A stretch of 64,000 nucleotides of DNA from CAJQQK01 sp963696075 (GTDB lineage: Bacteria > Pseudomonadota > Alphaproteobacteria > Rhizobiales > Hyphomicrobiaceae): positions 1 to 64,000 of the forward strand of contig CAVOJD010000002.1 in assembly GCA_963696075.1 (NCBI GenBank), written 5' to 3'. Numbering within the stretch: the first letter of the stretch is position 1; every line of letters starts with the position of its first letter. Positions 53,334 through 62,963 of the stretch are shown piece after piece. A model generated the notes under the pieces. It saw only the letters and a program-made list of their open reading frames with translations, was not told the origin of the DNA and did not search any database. Made by a program: the position numbers and the translations under genes.

Positions 53334-54765
53334 CTTCCAACCTCTTCGTCCGGCTGCACCCACGGCCCGTGAAAGTCACCGGGCTGGTCGGTTCGCCGGA
53401 ACCCATGCGCGCCGAACCGGTCGCGCTGGCCTTGAACGAGTTGCGTTGCAAGCGGTCGACGGCTGAGGCTCTCGACATAATTGAGCGCCGCCGCCAGCAC
53501 CGGCACCGGTGACCCACCAACAACCGCGGTTGCGACCGCCCGCCGCCACGCCGGCCGCGCCACCAGCACACGCTCGAGTATCGAGGGCACCAGGAACAGA
53601 TCCGTTCCCGTCCCTCTCCCGCGCTCGCGCCGCGCCATCGAACGTATCAGCCAGACCCGTCGAGCATCCCCATCCGAAGGATACTGCCCGCACGCCACAC
53701 CCTGAGCAGGGACGACACATCCTCCCGCCATCCGTTCTCTGCACTTGCGGCCGCAAAAATCTGGACGCCCTGCGCCAGCGAGGTAATCATCGCCGCCGTC
53801 AACGCAGCTTCGAGGTCATCGACAAGGCCGCGCGCCTCACCCGTCGGCACACCGCGCCCCTCATCCGCACCGGCAAGCTGACGGGCCAGCGCCCGTTGCG
53901 CCGCCTGGCCTGAGACCTGCCGCGCCGCCAACGCCTCCATGACCGCGGTCGCCGGCACGCTGTGTTCCACGGCTGCTGCCGCCGTCCAACTCCCCGTCCC
54001 CTTCTGCCCCGCCGCGTCATCGATCAGCGGCAACATCGCCCCACCCGTCAACGCATCCCGCGCCTGCACGATCTCCGCCGTGATCTCGAGCAGAAATCCT
54101 GCCCCCGCCCCCGCCGTGCTCCAGCGCGTGAAATGATCGGCGATTTCCGCGTCGTCGAGCCTGAGCACGTCGCGCATCACCGCATGCGTCTCCCCGATGG
54201 CCTGCATGATGGCGTATTCGATGCCGTTGTGGACCATCTTCACGAAGTGACCCGCCCCGCCCGGCCCGAAATGGTCGATCGTCGGTGTCCCATCTCCTGC
54301 CTTCGCCGCGACGTCGGCCAGCAGTTGCTTTGCCCGCGCCCAATCCTGCGCACCGCCGCCTGCCATCAGCGCCGCCCCGTGACGCGCCCCCTCCGCGCCG
54401 CCGGAAATGCCAATGCCGAGAAAGCCGAACCCGCGCCCGGCCAGCTCCGCCGCGCGCCGCTCCGTGTCGCGATAGTAGGAATTTCCAAGATCGATGATCG
54501 TGTCGCCGGGCGCCAGATGCGGCGTGATCGCCGCGATCTCCTTGTCGACCTGCTCCCCCGCCTTGACCATCAAGAGCACGACCCGCGGCGCCTCGAGCGC
54601 ATCCGCCAGTGCCTTGTGATCATCGACGATCGCGAGCCCCGGCGCCGACCACCCCCGCGCACTCTCCCACGAATCCGTCGCGATGATCCGGTGCCCCTTG
54701 TCGTTGAGGTTGAGCGCCAGATTGCGCCCCATCACCCCGAGCCCGATCAATCCCGCCTGCATCAC
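53330..54765 (-). CDS. gnd: 6-phosphogluconate dehydrogenase, apparent frameshift near C-terminus
   Basis: The first 370 residues are intact: the NAD(P) motif GLIGLGVMGRNLALN, ISGGAEGARHG, and catalytic region KMVHNGIEYAIMQ. The frame then stops at 53647 after LRMGMLDGSG. The C-terminal part continues in another frame to 53330 with VPSILERVLVARPAWRRAV and IQGQRD-like LVQGQRDRFGAHGFRR. Removing one base near 53655 and one near 53602 joins them as LDGLADTFDG and RERDGNDLFLVPSI, giving about 477 residues. The four-base overlap of this C-terminal frame with gntK supports it as real. It oxidises and decarboxylates 6-phosphogluconate to ribulose-5-phosphate. Confidence 0.85.
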
Positions 54766-54822
54766 AAAAACCTTTCAAGTCGAACCGCTATCGCAATCGC
54801 ACCGCAGCCTCTGAGACCTGTC

Positions 54823-55875
54823 TCAGGAGGCCCCATCCAAGACCTCTTGCGCCAGCATGGCAACCCACACCGGCCCCGCCCCCGTGGCGAGCCGGCTGGC
54901 CGCCGGCATCGCCAGTTTGCCGTCCGAAGGGTCGAGCGCATGGGCAGCCATGTGGTCTGATTTTTCACCCGCAACAATCAGCCAGCGGTGATCGGCGGAG
55001 AGCGCAAAATTCCGCGGGCAGTCCTCCACCCGCCACACACCGCTCATCACCAGCCCGCCTGTATCGGCGTCTATCTGGTGCAGCTGGATCGTGCTCGAAT
55101 TGCGCTCGCTGGTATAAAGGTGCCGGCCATCACCGCTCACCAGGATCTGCGCCCCCCACGCCTCCCCCGTCTCGGACGGCGGCTGATAGGGAAACGTCGC
55201 TTCGAACCGAAGCACGTCACCGTCCACAACGAGCTGATCGACCGTGCCCCCCTTCTCGTTCAGAAGGTAGGCCGTCCGCCCATCGCGATGAAACGTCAGA
55301 TGACGCGGCGCGAAGCCAGGCCCCACCTCGAACGCCTCCAGCCCCACGTCTTCCAATGCGCCCGTGTCGGCATCAAAGCGGAACTGCTGGACGACATCCG
55401 CCCCAAGGTTCGGCACCAGCACCCGGCCCCCGTCGGGCGTCACAAGGATCTGATGCGCACCATCCCGAACCGGCACGACGGTGCCCGCCGCCTGACGCAC
55501 AACCCCGTCGCCGGAGATCGGAAAAGTTGCAACCACACTCCCCCCGACCGAGGCCGCCAGCAGAAAACGCCCGCCCGGCGCGACCGTGATAAACGACGTC
55601 CGCGCCGGCGCCGGCACGAGGTCCTGCATCGCTAACCGCCCGGTCGCCGCATCAATCGCAAATGTTGCAAGCGCCGGTTGCTTCGCATCACGGCCATCGC
55701 CGAACAGCGCCGCATAAAGATGCCGTCCGTCCGGCGTCATCGCCAGCGCCATTCCATCACCCGGCAGATCAAGCGATTGCACCGGCTCGAGCGTACCCGT
55801 CTCGCCATCAAGCCGCGCCACATCGATGCAGCGGCCCTTCTGGCACGAGACGTAGACGAAATGTCCGCTTGCCAT
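54823..55875 (-). CDS. Lactonase-family beta-propeller protein, probable 6-phosphogluconolactonase
   Basis: A 350-residue seven-bladed beta-propeller of the PF10282 lactonase family, with repeated blades such as MALAMTPDGRHLYAALFG, FITVAPGGRFLLAAS, and WGAQILVSGDGRHLYTSERN. This family includes YbhE/Pgl-type 6-phosphogluconolactonases. It sits just before gnd and gntK and within the same operon as the F420-dependent glucose-6-phosphate dehydrogenase. It would therefore hydrolyse the 6-phosphogluconolactone formed by that enzyme. The ATG at 55875 gives MASGHFVYVS, the usual beginning. Confidence 0.85.
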   Translation of the reverse strand: MASGHFVYVSCQKGRCIDVARLDGETGTLEPVQSLDLPGDGMALAMTPDGRHLYAALFGDGRDAKQPALATFAIDAATGRLAMQDLVPAPARTSFITVAPGGRFLLAASVGGSVVATFPISGDGVVRQAAGTVVPVRDGAHQILVTPDGGRVLVPNLGADVVQQFRFDADTGALEDVGLEAFEVGPGFAPRHLTFHRDGRTAYLLNEKGGTVDQLVVDGDVLRFEATFPYQPPSETGEAWGAQILVSGDGRHLYTSERNSSTIQLHQIDADTGGLVMSGVWRVEDCPRNFALSADHRWLIVAGEKSDHMAAHALDPSDGKLAMPAASRLATGAGPVWVAMLAQEVLDGAS

Positions 55876-55888
55876 CTGAGCCTCCGCC

Positions 55889-56858
55889 TCAACCGCGCAC
55901 AAGCGGCATCACGTCTTCACCAAACCGCTGGATCGTATCGCTCATCTCATCGAGACTGCCGGCTGGAAACGTCAGGTTGAGCTGCTTGACCCCAACGTCT
56001 GCGAGCGCCCGGATATCCTCCGCCATCTGTTCCGCCGAGCCCGTCATCATCGCCCGCGGTGTATCGAACCCCGCCACCGCCTCGAACGAGACAGCCTGGA
56101 AATAGACATAGGCGATATCAATCGTCGCTGGATCACGGCCTTGCCCTTCAGCAATGCCAGCAAGCTTTTCAATGCCCGCCTTGAGCCGCTCGGGCGTGTC
56201 GAGACGATGCTTGGGATTGCGCGAACCGGGATACCACGCATCACCAAGCCGCGCCGTCCGCCTCAGCGCCGGATTGCTCTCACCCCCGACCCAGACCGGA
56301 ATGCTGCGCCCCCCATAAGGCTTCGGCGCGAACAAGATCCCCTCGATATCGACATGGTCGCCCTTGTATTCCGGCTTCGCTTCCGACCAGAGCACCTTGA
56401 AGGCTTCGATATATTCATCCGTCACCTTGCCGCGCTTGTCGTAGGGCTGCGTCTCGAGTGCCTCGAACTCCTCCTCCAGCCACCCCGCGTCCGACCCCGA
56501 GGATCAGGCGCCCTTCGGAAAGAATATCCGCCGTCGCCAGCATCTTCGCCGTCAGCACCGGCGGCCGGTAGGGCACGACCAGGACAGAACTCAGCAGTTT
56601 CAGTTTCTCGGTGCACCCGGCGAGGAAAATCAAGGTCGACAGGACATCGAAACAGAACCCGTCCTTCGCCGCCGTGTCCCAGCGCCCACCCTCGCTGTAG
56701 GGATAGGTGGAATCGAGCGTATCCGGCACGATGACATGGTCGCTGACACTCAGAAAATCATACCCAACCCGTTCCGCGAGTTGGCCGATCCGCATATAGG
56801 CCGCCCGCGTACTCATGATCCCGCGCGCGCCCGTGTTGATCCCGAATTCCATAGCCAC
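55889..56858 (-). CDS. LLM-class F420-dependent oxidoreductase, apparent frameshift
   Basis: The N-terminal part (56858-56415) ends GRLILGVGRGVAGGG in a wrong frame; the C-terminal part (56425-55889) continues MTDEYIEAFKVLWSEAKPEY. Removing one base near 56488-56490 restores GVGAGWLEEEFEALE and then DKRGKVTDEYIEAF, giving one chain of about 322 residues. That GVGxGWLxEEF motif is diagnostic of F420-dependent LLM oxidoreductases. It lies between fbiC and the lactonase gene in the F420 operon. The substrate is unknown; it may be a second sugar or alcohol dehydrogenase or a reductase using F420H2. Confidence 0.8.
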
Positions 56859-56914
56859 TCATCCTCCGTTCAAGGCGCGCCCGTCCCGCTCATAATGCGG
56901 ACCGGCAGGCGGCC

Positions 56915-59347
56915 TTATGTGTTCTCCCGCGCGAAATCCCGCGCCGGTTGATTGATCGTCTCGGTCAATGGCTGAGCGCGATAAGAAGCCTCGATCCGGT
57001 CCTCCGCCGAGGCATGATAAAGCGTGCGCCGCTGCAATGGCTCGCGCCCAATCGACGTGATCAGCCGGTCCATCTCTTGCGGCCCCAATTCCTGACCGTG
57101 CTGTGCACCCGCAGCCCGCGTAATCGTCTCGTTCATGAGCGTGCCGCCAAGATCGTTGGCACCCGCCTTCAAGGCCGCCAGCGCGCCGTCCGGCCCCATC
57201 TTCACCCACGACGTCTGGATGTTGGTGATCACCGGATTGAGGACGAGCCGCGCCACCGCATGCATCAGGATCGCCTCACGCCACGTCGGGCCGGGCCGCG
57301 CGCGGCCCTTGAGATAGATGGGTGCTTCGCTTGCCACGAACGGCAACGGCACGAACTCCGTGAACCCGCCCGTGCGCGCCTGAAGATCACGCACCGCCAA
57401 CAGATGCCGCGCCCAGTTTTGCGGTCCATCGACATGCCCGAACATGATCGTCGCCGTCGACCGCAACCCGACGCGGTGCGCCGTCTCCATGACTTCGAGC
57501 CACTCAGCCGTAGTGATCTTGTCCGGACAGATGATCGCCCGCACCTCATCATCGAGCACCTCCGCCGCCGTCCCCGGCAGCGACGACAGCCCGGCCGCCT
57601 TGAGATTGCGCAAAAACGCTTCGAGCGAGACCCCGAGGGTCTGAGCCCCCTGCCAGACTTCCAGCGGCGAAAACGCATGGATGTGCAGCCCCGGCACCGT
57701 CTGCGTGATGCGCCGGCAGATATCGAGATAGGTCTCGCCCGTGTAGGCGGGATGGATCCCCCCCTGCAGGCAGACTTCCGTCGCCCCCCGGTCCCATGCT
57801 TCGCGCGCGCGCCGCTCGATCTCATCAAGATCCAGCACATACGGCTTGCCGCGCAAATTCTCGCTCATCTTCCCCTTCGAGAAGGCGCAGAACTGACACC
57901 GATAGCCACACACGTTGGTGTAGTTGATGTTGCGATTGACCACATACGTCACCGTCTCACCGCGCATCTCGGCCCTGACCGCGTCCGCCGCCGCAACGAC
58001 CCGCGCAAACGCCTCCCCGCGCGCCTTGAGCAAACCCGCGACCTGTCCGGCTTCGAGCCGCTCTCCCGCCCGCGCCCGGGCGATCGCGTCTTCAACGTCA
58101 TCACCGGCCCGCGCGCGCTCCACACCAGGCCGCGGCACCGGTGGCACGCCCGCCCCGACCGTCCCCGTCGACCAGCGGTCGAACTCACGGGCAAATCCCA
58201 CACCGTCAGAATGATCCAGCACCGGCTTGATCAGCCCCGGCACCACCCACCGCGCCGCATCGCGCGCATAGGCCGGATAAATCGCAAGCCGCTCCACCAG
58301 CGTCTTGCCGTTGCGCGCCGTCTCCCGCGCCAGCCGCTCGAGTTCCGGCCACGGCGCTTCCGGGTTGACGTGGTCCGGCGTCACCGGCGACACCCCGCCC
58401 CAATCATTGAGCCCGCTGTCGATCAATTGCGCCAGCATGCCGGGCGACAGGTTCGGCGGCGCCTGGATGTTCATCGCCGGCCCGAAGATGAGCCGCGCCA
58501 TCGCGATTGTCCATTTGAGTTCATCGACCGACGGCTCCGGCGCCGCGGCCATCTGCGTTCCGGGTTTGGCCCGGAAATTCTGAATAATGATTTCCTGGAT
58601 ATGCCCATGCGCGTGATGGAGTTCGCGCAACGCGAGCAGGGCCTCGATTCGCTCCGCCCGTGTCTCGCCGATGCCGATCAGGATGCCGCTGGTGAACGGC
58701 ACCGCGGCTTCCCCCGCCGCCGCAATCGTCGCCAACCGCACCGCCGGCACCTTGTCCGGTGAACCGAAGTGCGGCCCGCCCCGCTCGGCCAGACGCTCTG
58801 AAATCGTCTCCAGCATGATCCCCTGGCTGACCGAAACCGCGCGCAAGGCGACAATCTCTTCCAGGCTCATCACCCCCGGATTGAGATGCGGTAGCAGCCC
58901 CGTCTCTTCCCGCACCCGCCCCGCCACATGCGCGAGATAATCGAGCGTGGTCTCAAAACCCAACTCATCAAGCTCGGCGCGCGCCGCCCTGTAGCGAAGC
59001 TCCGGCTTGTCGCCGAGCGTGAACAACGCCTCCCGGCACCCCGCAACCGCACCCGCCCGCGCAATCTCGATCGCCTCATCGACCGTCAGGAAGCAGCGTT
59101 CCCCGCGCCGCGGCGGATGCGCAAACGTGCAGTAGTGACAAACATCCCGGCACAGCTTGGTCAGTGGAATGAAAACCTTGCGCGAATACGAAATGACATC
59201 GCCATGCCCCGCATCCCGCAATCCCTGCGCCACAGCCATCAGCGCGGCGAGGTCGTTGCTCTCAGCCGCGCGCATCAGGCTCTCGTCGTCGGGCAGCCCA
59301 CCCGTCAGCCACATCTGGCTGATCGCCTCGAATTCCAACCGGCTCAT
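56915..59347 (-). CDS. fbiC: Fused CofG-CofH, FO synthase
   Basis: An 810-residue fusion of the two radical-SAM halves of 7,8-didemethyl-8-hydroxy-5-deazariboflavin (FO) synthase, as in actinobacterial FbiC. The N-terminal CofG cluster motif is CRDVCHYCTF, and the CofH motif CGYRCQFCAFSKG is near the middle (around 480-490). The start at 59347 overlaps the cofC stop by four bases; a start at 59398 would add 17 residues. It makes the FO chromophore from tyrosine and 5-amino-6-ribitylaminouracil. It is the hallmark gene for F420 synthesis. Confidence 0.95.
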   Translation of the reverse strand: MSRLEFEAISQMWLTGGLPDDESLMRAAESNDLAALMAVAQGLRDAGHGDVISYSRKVFIPLTKLCRDVCHYCTFAHPPRRGERCFLTVDEAIEIARAGAVAGCREALFTLGDKPELRYRAARAELDELGFETTLDYLAHVAGRVREETGLLPHLNPGVMSLEEIVALRAVSVSQGIMLETISERLAERGGPHFGSPDKVPAVRLATIAAAGEAAVPFTSGILIGIGETRAERIEALLALRELHHAHGHIQEIIIQNFRAKPGTQMAAAPEPSVDELKWTIAMARLIFGPAMNIQAPPNLSPGMLAQLIDSGLNDWGGVSPVTPDHVNPEAPWPELERLARETARNGKTLVERLAIYPAYARDAARWVVPGLIKPVLDHSDGVGFAREFDRWSTGTVGAGVPPVPRPGVERARAGDDVEDAIARARAGERLEAGQVAGLLKARGEAFARVVAAADAVRAEMRGETVTYVVNRNINYTNVCGYRCQFCAFSKGKMSENLRGKPYVLDLDEIERRAREAWDRGATEVCLQGGIHPAYTGETYLDICRRITQTVPGLHIHAFSPLEVWQGAQTLGVSLEAFLRNLKAAGLSSLPGTAAEVLDDEVRAIICPDKITTAEWLEVMETAHRVGLRSTATIMFGHVDGPQNWARHLLAVRDLQARTGGFTEFVPLPFVASEAPIYLKGRARPGPTWREAILMHAVARLVLNPVITNIQTSWVKMGPDGALAALKAGANDLGGTLMNETITRAAGAQHGQELGPQEMDRLITSIGREPLQRRTLYHASAEDRIEASYRAQPLTETINQPARDFARENT

Positions 59348-60039
59348 GAACTGGCTCCAACACGTTCGGATAAGACTGCCGCGCGCCGCCCCGGCCAACC
59401 AAAGCTGTCGACCAACCGCGCCGCCCGCGACCCGCGCGCCGGATCGCGCTCGAGTAACCGATCCACGTCCTCGGGCGTATCAACATCGGTGGCAATGCCG
59501 GCAAGCTCGACGATATTCGGCGTCAGCCCGGCCAAACGCGCTGCCTCGAGATGCGGATAAAAACTATTCGAGCCGAACCTCAGCGCAACGCGCTCCGGCG
59601 GCGAGCACGCCACCGCATTCGACCCCTGCCGATCATGCGCCGGCACGATCGTGAAGCCTTCGCGCGCATCATGCGCACTGAGAACCGTTTCGATTTCGGC
59701 TGCCGTCACCAGCGGAATATCGCCTGGCATCGTGATGACACCTTGAGCGCCCTCCGCCGCGAGCACCCGCCGCCCCCCGTCGACCGCGCCCGTATGGCCA
59801 TCATGCGCGCCCTCCTCGATCACCCGAAACCCATGACGCCTGGCAAGATCGCGCGCATAACGATCGACCGTCACAAGCGCCACCTCGACGTCTGCCGTAA
59901 CACCCGCGACCGCCTCGATGACATCTTCCAGCATCGCGTGCGCCAGCGCCTGCCGCTCGCCCGCCGTCAAGACGTCGGCGAGGCGTTGCTTGGAAAAGCG
60001 TGTGTCCTTGACCGGGACGACAATCCAAAGACCGCTCAT
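59344..60039 (-). CDS. cofC: CofC/FbiD-type guanylyltransferase
   Basis: A 231-residue nucleotidyltransferase starting MSGLWIVVPVKDTRFSKQRL, the CofC N-terminus, with PGDIPLVTAAEIETVL and VACSPPERVALRFGSNSFYP in the core. It activates 2-phospholactate, phosphoenolpyruvate or 3-phosphoglycerate with GTP to make the side chain of F420; which one cannot be read from sequence. The ATG at 60039 has AGGA five bases upstream. A GTG at 60054, overlapping the cofD stop, is the alternative. Confidence 0.9.
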   Translation of the reverse strand: MSGLWIVVPVKDTRFSKQRLADVLTAGERQALAHAMLEDVIEAVAGVTADVEVALVTVDRYARDLARRHGFRVIEEGAHDGHTGAVDGGRRVLAAEGAQGVITMPGDIPLVTAAEIETVLSAHDAREGFTIVPAHDRQGSNAVACSPPERVALRFGSNSFYPHLEAARLAGLTPNIVELAGIATDVDTPEDVDRLLERDPARGSRAARLVDSFGWPGRRAAVLSERVGASS

Positions 60040-60050
60040 GGCATTCCTGT

Positions 60051-61050
60051 TCACGCCCGCACATCGTCGCTGGCTTGTGCCGTTTTGATCGCTTGTGCCG
60101 TCTCGATCACGACGCGCGCCAGCCGCTCGCGATCCTCAAGTGAGCGCATCATGACATTTGCACCGACCAACGTCACGCCGTCCACTACGTCCTGAAGCTC
60201 TGCCAGATCCGCCGCGTCCGCGATGAACCCGTCAATCAGCCCGCTGTAACGTCTGAGCACCGCCGCAGCCGTCGCCCCCTCGCCGAGTTCATCGAGCATC
60301 TTCGCGGTTGGCCCCTTCACCGCCATCCCCTGAATGATCGGCGACACCGCGACCACCGGAACGCCCGCCGCCCGGATCGCAGCTCGCATCCCCGGCACCG
60401 CCAGAATCGGCTCGATGCTGATCAGCGGGTTGGAGGGCGCAATCACGATCGCAGCCAGGTCCGCCTGCGCCAGAGCCTGCTGGACCGCCCCCGTCACACT
60501 GGCCGCCGCCGCCCCCGCATACCGGATCGCCCGTAATCACCGGCTCGGCCCTGAGGCGCACGAAATAGTCCTGAAAATCGAGCAGTCCATCACGCGTCTC
60601 AAGCTTGGTGCGCACCGCGCTGTCCGCCATCGGCAGGATCTTGGTATCGACGCCTGCCGCGCGCGCCAGATCAGCCGTAATCGCCGACAGCGTCTCACCG
60701 CCGGCCAGGCGATGGCTGCGCACAACGTGCATCGCCAGATCGCCATCCCCGAGCTGGAACCAGTCCGGCCCGCCGAGCGCCTTCAGCGCCGCCATGAACG
60801 ACCACGTCTCGCCCGCCCGCCCCCAGCCCTGCTGGGTGTTGGAAAGCCCCGCCAGCGTATAGACCAGCGTGTCGATGTCGGGCGAGATCGTCAGCCCCAG
60901 GTGCTCGAAGTCATCGCCCGTATTGGCAATCACCGAGAGCGCACCGGCCGGCAGGATACGGGCAAGGCCCAGCGCCAGCTTGGCCCCGCCGATGCCGCCC
61001 GAAAGCGCGACCACCGAACCCGGTGGATCACCTGTCGCGAGCGCACTCAT
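60051..61050 (-). CDS. cofD: 2-phospho-L-lactate transferase (CofD/FbiA), apparent frameshift
   Basis: The N-terminal part has the CofD nucleotide-binding start VVALSGGIGGAKLALGLARI and the typical NTGDDFEHLGLTISPDIDTL. The frame then runs into Gly-rich nonsense after EPVIT. Removing one C from the CCC run at 60530-60532 gives ITAIRYAGAAAASVTGAVQQ and continues through IVIAPSNPLISIEPILAV, also CofD-typical, to 60051; the chain is about 332 residues. It transfers the lactyl-phospho group to FO to form F420-0. It overlaps cofE by four bases and sits in the intact F420 operon, so a sequence error is the simpler explanation. Confidence 0.88.
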
Positions 61051-61847
61051 CGAAACAGGTCCTCTTCCGCCGGCCGTACGATCTCGGCCGCTGTCATATG
61101 GGGATGATCGAGATCGAGCCCGCGCGCGATGACGACGGGAAGTCCTTCCCCGCCCTGCCCCATCACCAGCGATGCGCCGGCCGCGACCTCATCGGCAAAC
61201 CCCGTAATCGAAACCTCGAGCGCCCGCCCGAAAAGGTCCGGCTCGCCCCTGAGATCACGTATCGCCGGCACGCCCGCAGCCCCGATCGCAACCCCGACCG
61301 TGCCGCGCCGCCAGGCCCGCCCGAAACTGTCCGAAATGATGACACCGACCTCGACCCCCGCCGCGATGCGAAGGGTGTCGCGAATACGCGCTGCACTCTC
61401 ATCCGGCGCCTTGGGCAACAAGATCGCCTGCGGCGCAGCCCCCATCGGCGTCGCGTTCGACTGGTCAATGCCAGCGTTTGCCATCACGAACCCGAGGTTA
61501 TGCTCAACGATGAGGACCCCCGGACGCTTGGCAACGACACGGCGCGATTCCTGCAGGATGAGTTCGACCAGCCGGGGATCCTTGTCGACCTCTTCAGCCA
61601 GCGTCCGGGCCGCGGGGCTTGGACGGACATCGTCCAGCACGACCACCCGTCCTTCGGCCTTCGAGACGATCTTCTGTGCGATCACGACGACGTCGCCGCT
61701 TTCAAGCTGGTGATCGCCCGTGCCCAATCCGTTGAGGCTCCCCAACGCATCGAGAATGAGGCGCGCAACATCCTGCCCCGCCTCGACCAGGCCGATGCCG
61801 GGAACGCCGAAGAACGTCACGCCGGGGCAGTTCAAAGCGCCCACCAT
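61047..61847 (-). CDS. cofE: F420-0:gamma-glutamyl ligase
   Basis: A ligase of about 266 residues adding glutamates to F420-0. Features are SGDVVVIAQKIVSKAEGR near the N-terminus, HNLGFVMANAGIDQSNA, and SDSFGRAWRRGTVGVAIGAA with the usual acidic metal ligands. I favour the ATG at 61847 (MVGALNCPGVTFFGVPGIGL). A start at 61928 is possible but would overlap the upstream gene by 44 bases. There is no C-terminal nitroreductase domain as in actinobacterial FbiB. It overlaps cofD by four bases. Confidence 0.92.
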   Translation of the reverse strand: MVGALNCPGVTFFGVPGIGLVEAGQDVARLILDALGSLNGLGTGDHQLESGDVVVIAQKIVSKAEGRVVVLDDVRPSPAARTLAEEVDKDPRLVELILQESRRVVAKRPGVLIVEHNLGFVMANAGIDQSNATPMGAAPQAILLPKAPDESAARIRDTLRIAAGVEVGVIISDSFGRAWRRGTVGVAIGAAGVPAIRDLRGEPDLFGRALEVSITGFADEVAAGASLVMGQGGEGLPVVIARGLDLDHPHMTAAEIVRPAEEDLFR

Positions 61848-61884
61848 GCCATAACCTTCACCACCGCTGACGACGCGCCACGCC

Positions 61885-62889
61885 TCACCCGTAGGCCCGC
61901 CGCAGCCTCGGCAGAATGTGCTCGGCATAGAGGTTCATGAAGCGCGCCTGGTCAGGTCCCGGCGCATGGAACACCAGATGATTGAAGCCAAGCTTGATGT
62001 AGGTTGCGATCTTCTCGACATGTTCATCCGCATCATCCGACACGATCCACCGTGACGCGGCCCGCTCGATCGGCAGCGCATCGGCGAGCTTTTCCATCTC
62101 CAGCGGGTCTTCAACCGACATCTTCTCTTCCGGCGACAGCGCCAGCGCCGCCCAATGCTTTGTGTCCTCCATCGCCCGCGCCTTATCGGTATCGAACGAC
62201 ACCTTGACCTCGATCATCCGGTCGATCTGGTCCTTCGTCCGCCCGCTCGCCTCCAGGCCCGCTTCCATGCCCGGGATCAGCTTCTCGGTATAAAGCGTCT
62301 CCGCCTTGCCGCTCGTGCAGATGAAGCCATCTCCCGCCCGCCCGGCATATTTCGCGACCATCGGCCCGCCCGCCGCGATGTAGATCGGCACAGGCGTCTC
62401 AGGCTTGTCGTAGATCGTCGCTTCCGCCGTTCTGTAATAGTCGCCTTCGAACGAGACGCGATCTTCCGCCCACAATTGACGGATCAGCCGCACGCTTTCT
62501 CTCAGCCGCGCGAACCGCTCCTTCATCTCCGGCCATTCCATGCCGGTCGCTGGCACTTCATTGAGCGATTCCCCCGTCCCGATGCCGAGAATGATCCGGC
62601 CCGGGAACAGACAGCCAAGCGTCCCGAACGCATGCGCGACGATCGAGGGGTGATACCGGAACGTCGGCGTCATGACGCTCGTCCCCATCACGATACGCTC
62701 GGTCTTGGCGCCAAGCGCGCCCAGCCACGCCATCGAATAGGGCGCATGCCCGTCCGTGTGCCGCCAGGGCTGGAAGTGATCGGACACGAAGACGGAATCA
62801 AACCCCGCCTTCTCCGCCGCCACCCCAAATTCAAGCAACTTGGTTGGAGCGAACTGTTCCGCAGAAGCCTTGTAGCCGAGTTTCAACAC
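61885..62889 (-). CDS. fgd: F420-dependent glucose-6-phosphate dehydrogenase
   Basis: A 334-residue LLM enzyme very close to mycobacterial FGD1. It starts MLKLGYKASAEQFAP and has SDHFQPWRH with the active-site His38 and Trp42. The catalytic Glu107 lies in GTGESLNE. The phosphate-binding Lys195 (TSGKAE), Lys256 (EEKMS) and Arg280 (SRWIV) all match the mycobacterial Lys198, Lys259 and Arg283, so a phosphorylated sugar substrate is strongly supported. It reduces F420 while oxidising glucose-6-phosphate to phosphogluconolactone. The start is a GTG at 62889 with GGAG about 10 bases upstream. It immediately precedes cofE. Confidence 0.93.
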   Translation of the reverse strand: MLKLGYKASAEQFAPTKLLEFGVAAEKAGFDSVFVSDHFQPWRHTDGHAPYSMAWLGALGAKTERIVMGTSVMTPTFRYHPSIVAHAFGTLGCLFPGRIILGIGTGESLNEVPATGMEWPEMKERFARLRESVRLIRQLWAEDRVSFEGDYYRTAEATIYDKPETPVPIYIAAGGPMVAKYAGRAGDGFICTSGKAETLYTEKLIPGMEAGLEASGRTKDQIDRMIEVKVSFDTDKARAMEDTKHWAALALSPEEKMSVEDPLEMEKLADALPIERAASRWIVSDDADEHVEKIATYIKLGFNHLVFHAPGPDQARFMNLYAEHILPRLRRAYG

Positions 62890-62963
62890 GCGTCATTCTC
62901 CGCTTGAATCCAGCGCCTCATCCGGGCGCGATCGATAATTCTTCGGGGCGCCTCGCGACCGCC

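Noticed and set aside
56948..58762. 604-residue plus-strand open frame opposite fbiC
   Set aside because: It is an Arg/His-rich antisense shadow of fbiC, which has full radical-SAM motifs on the other strand.
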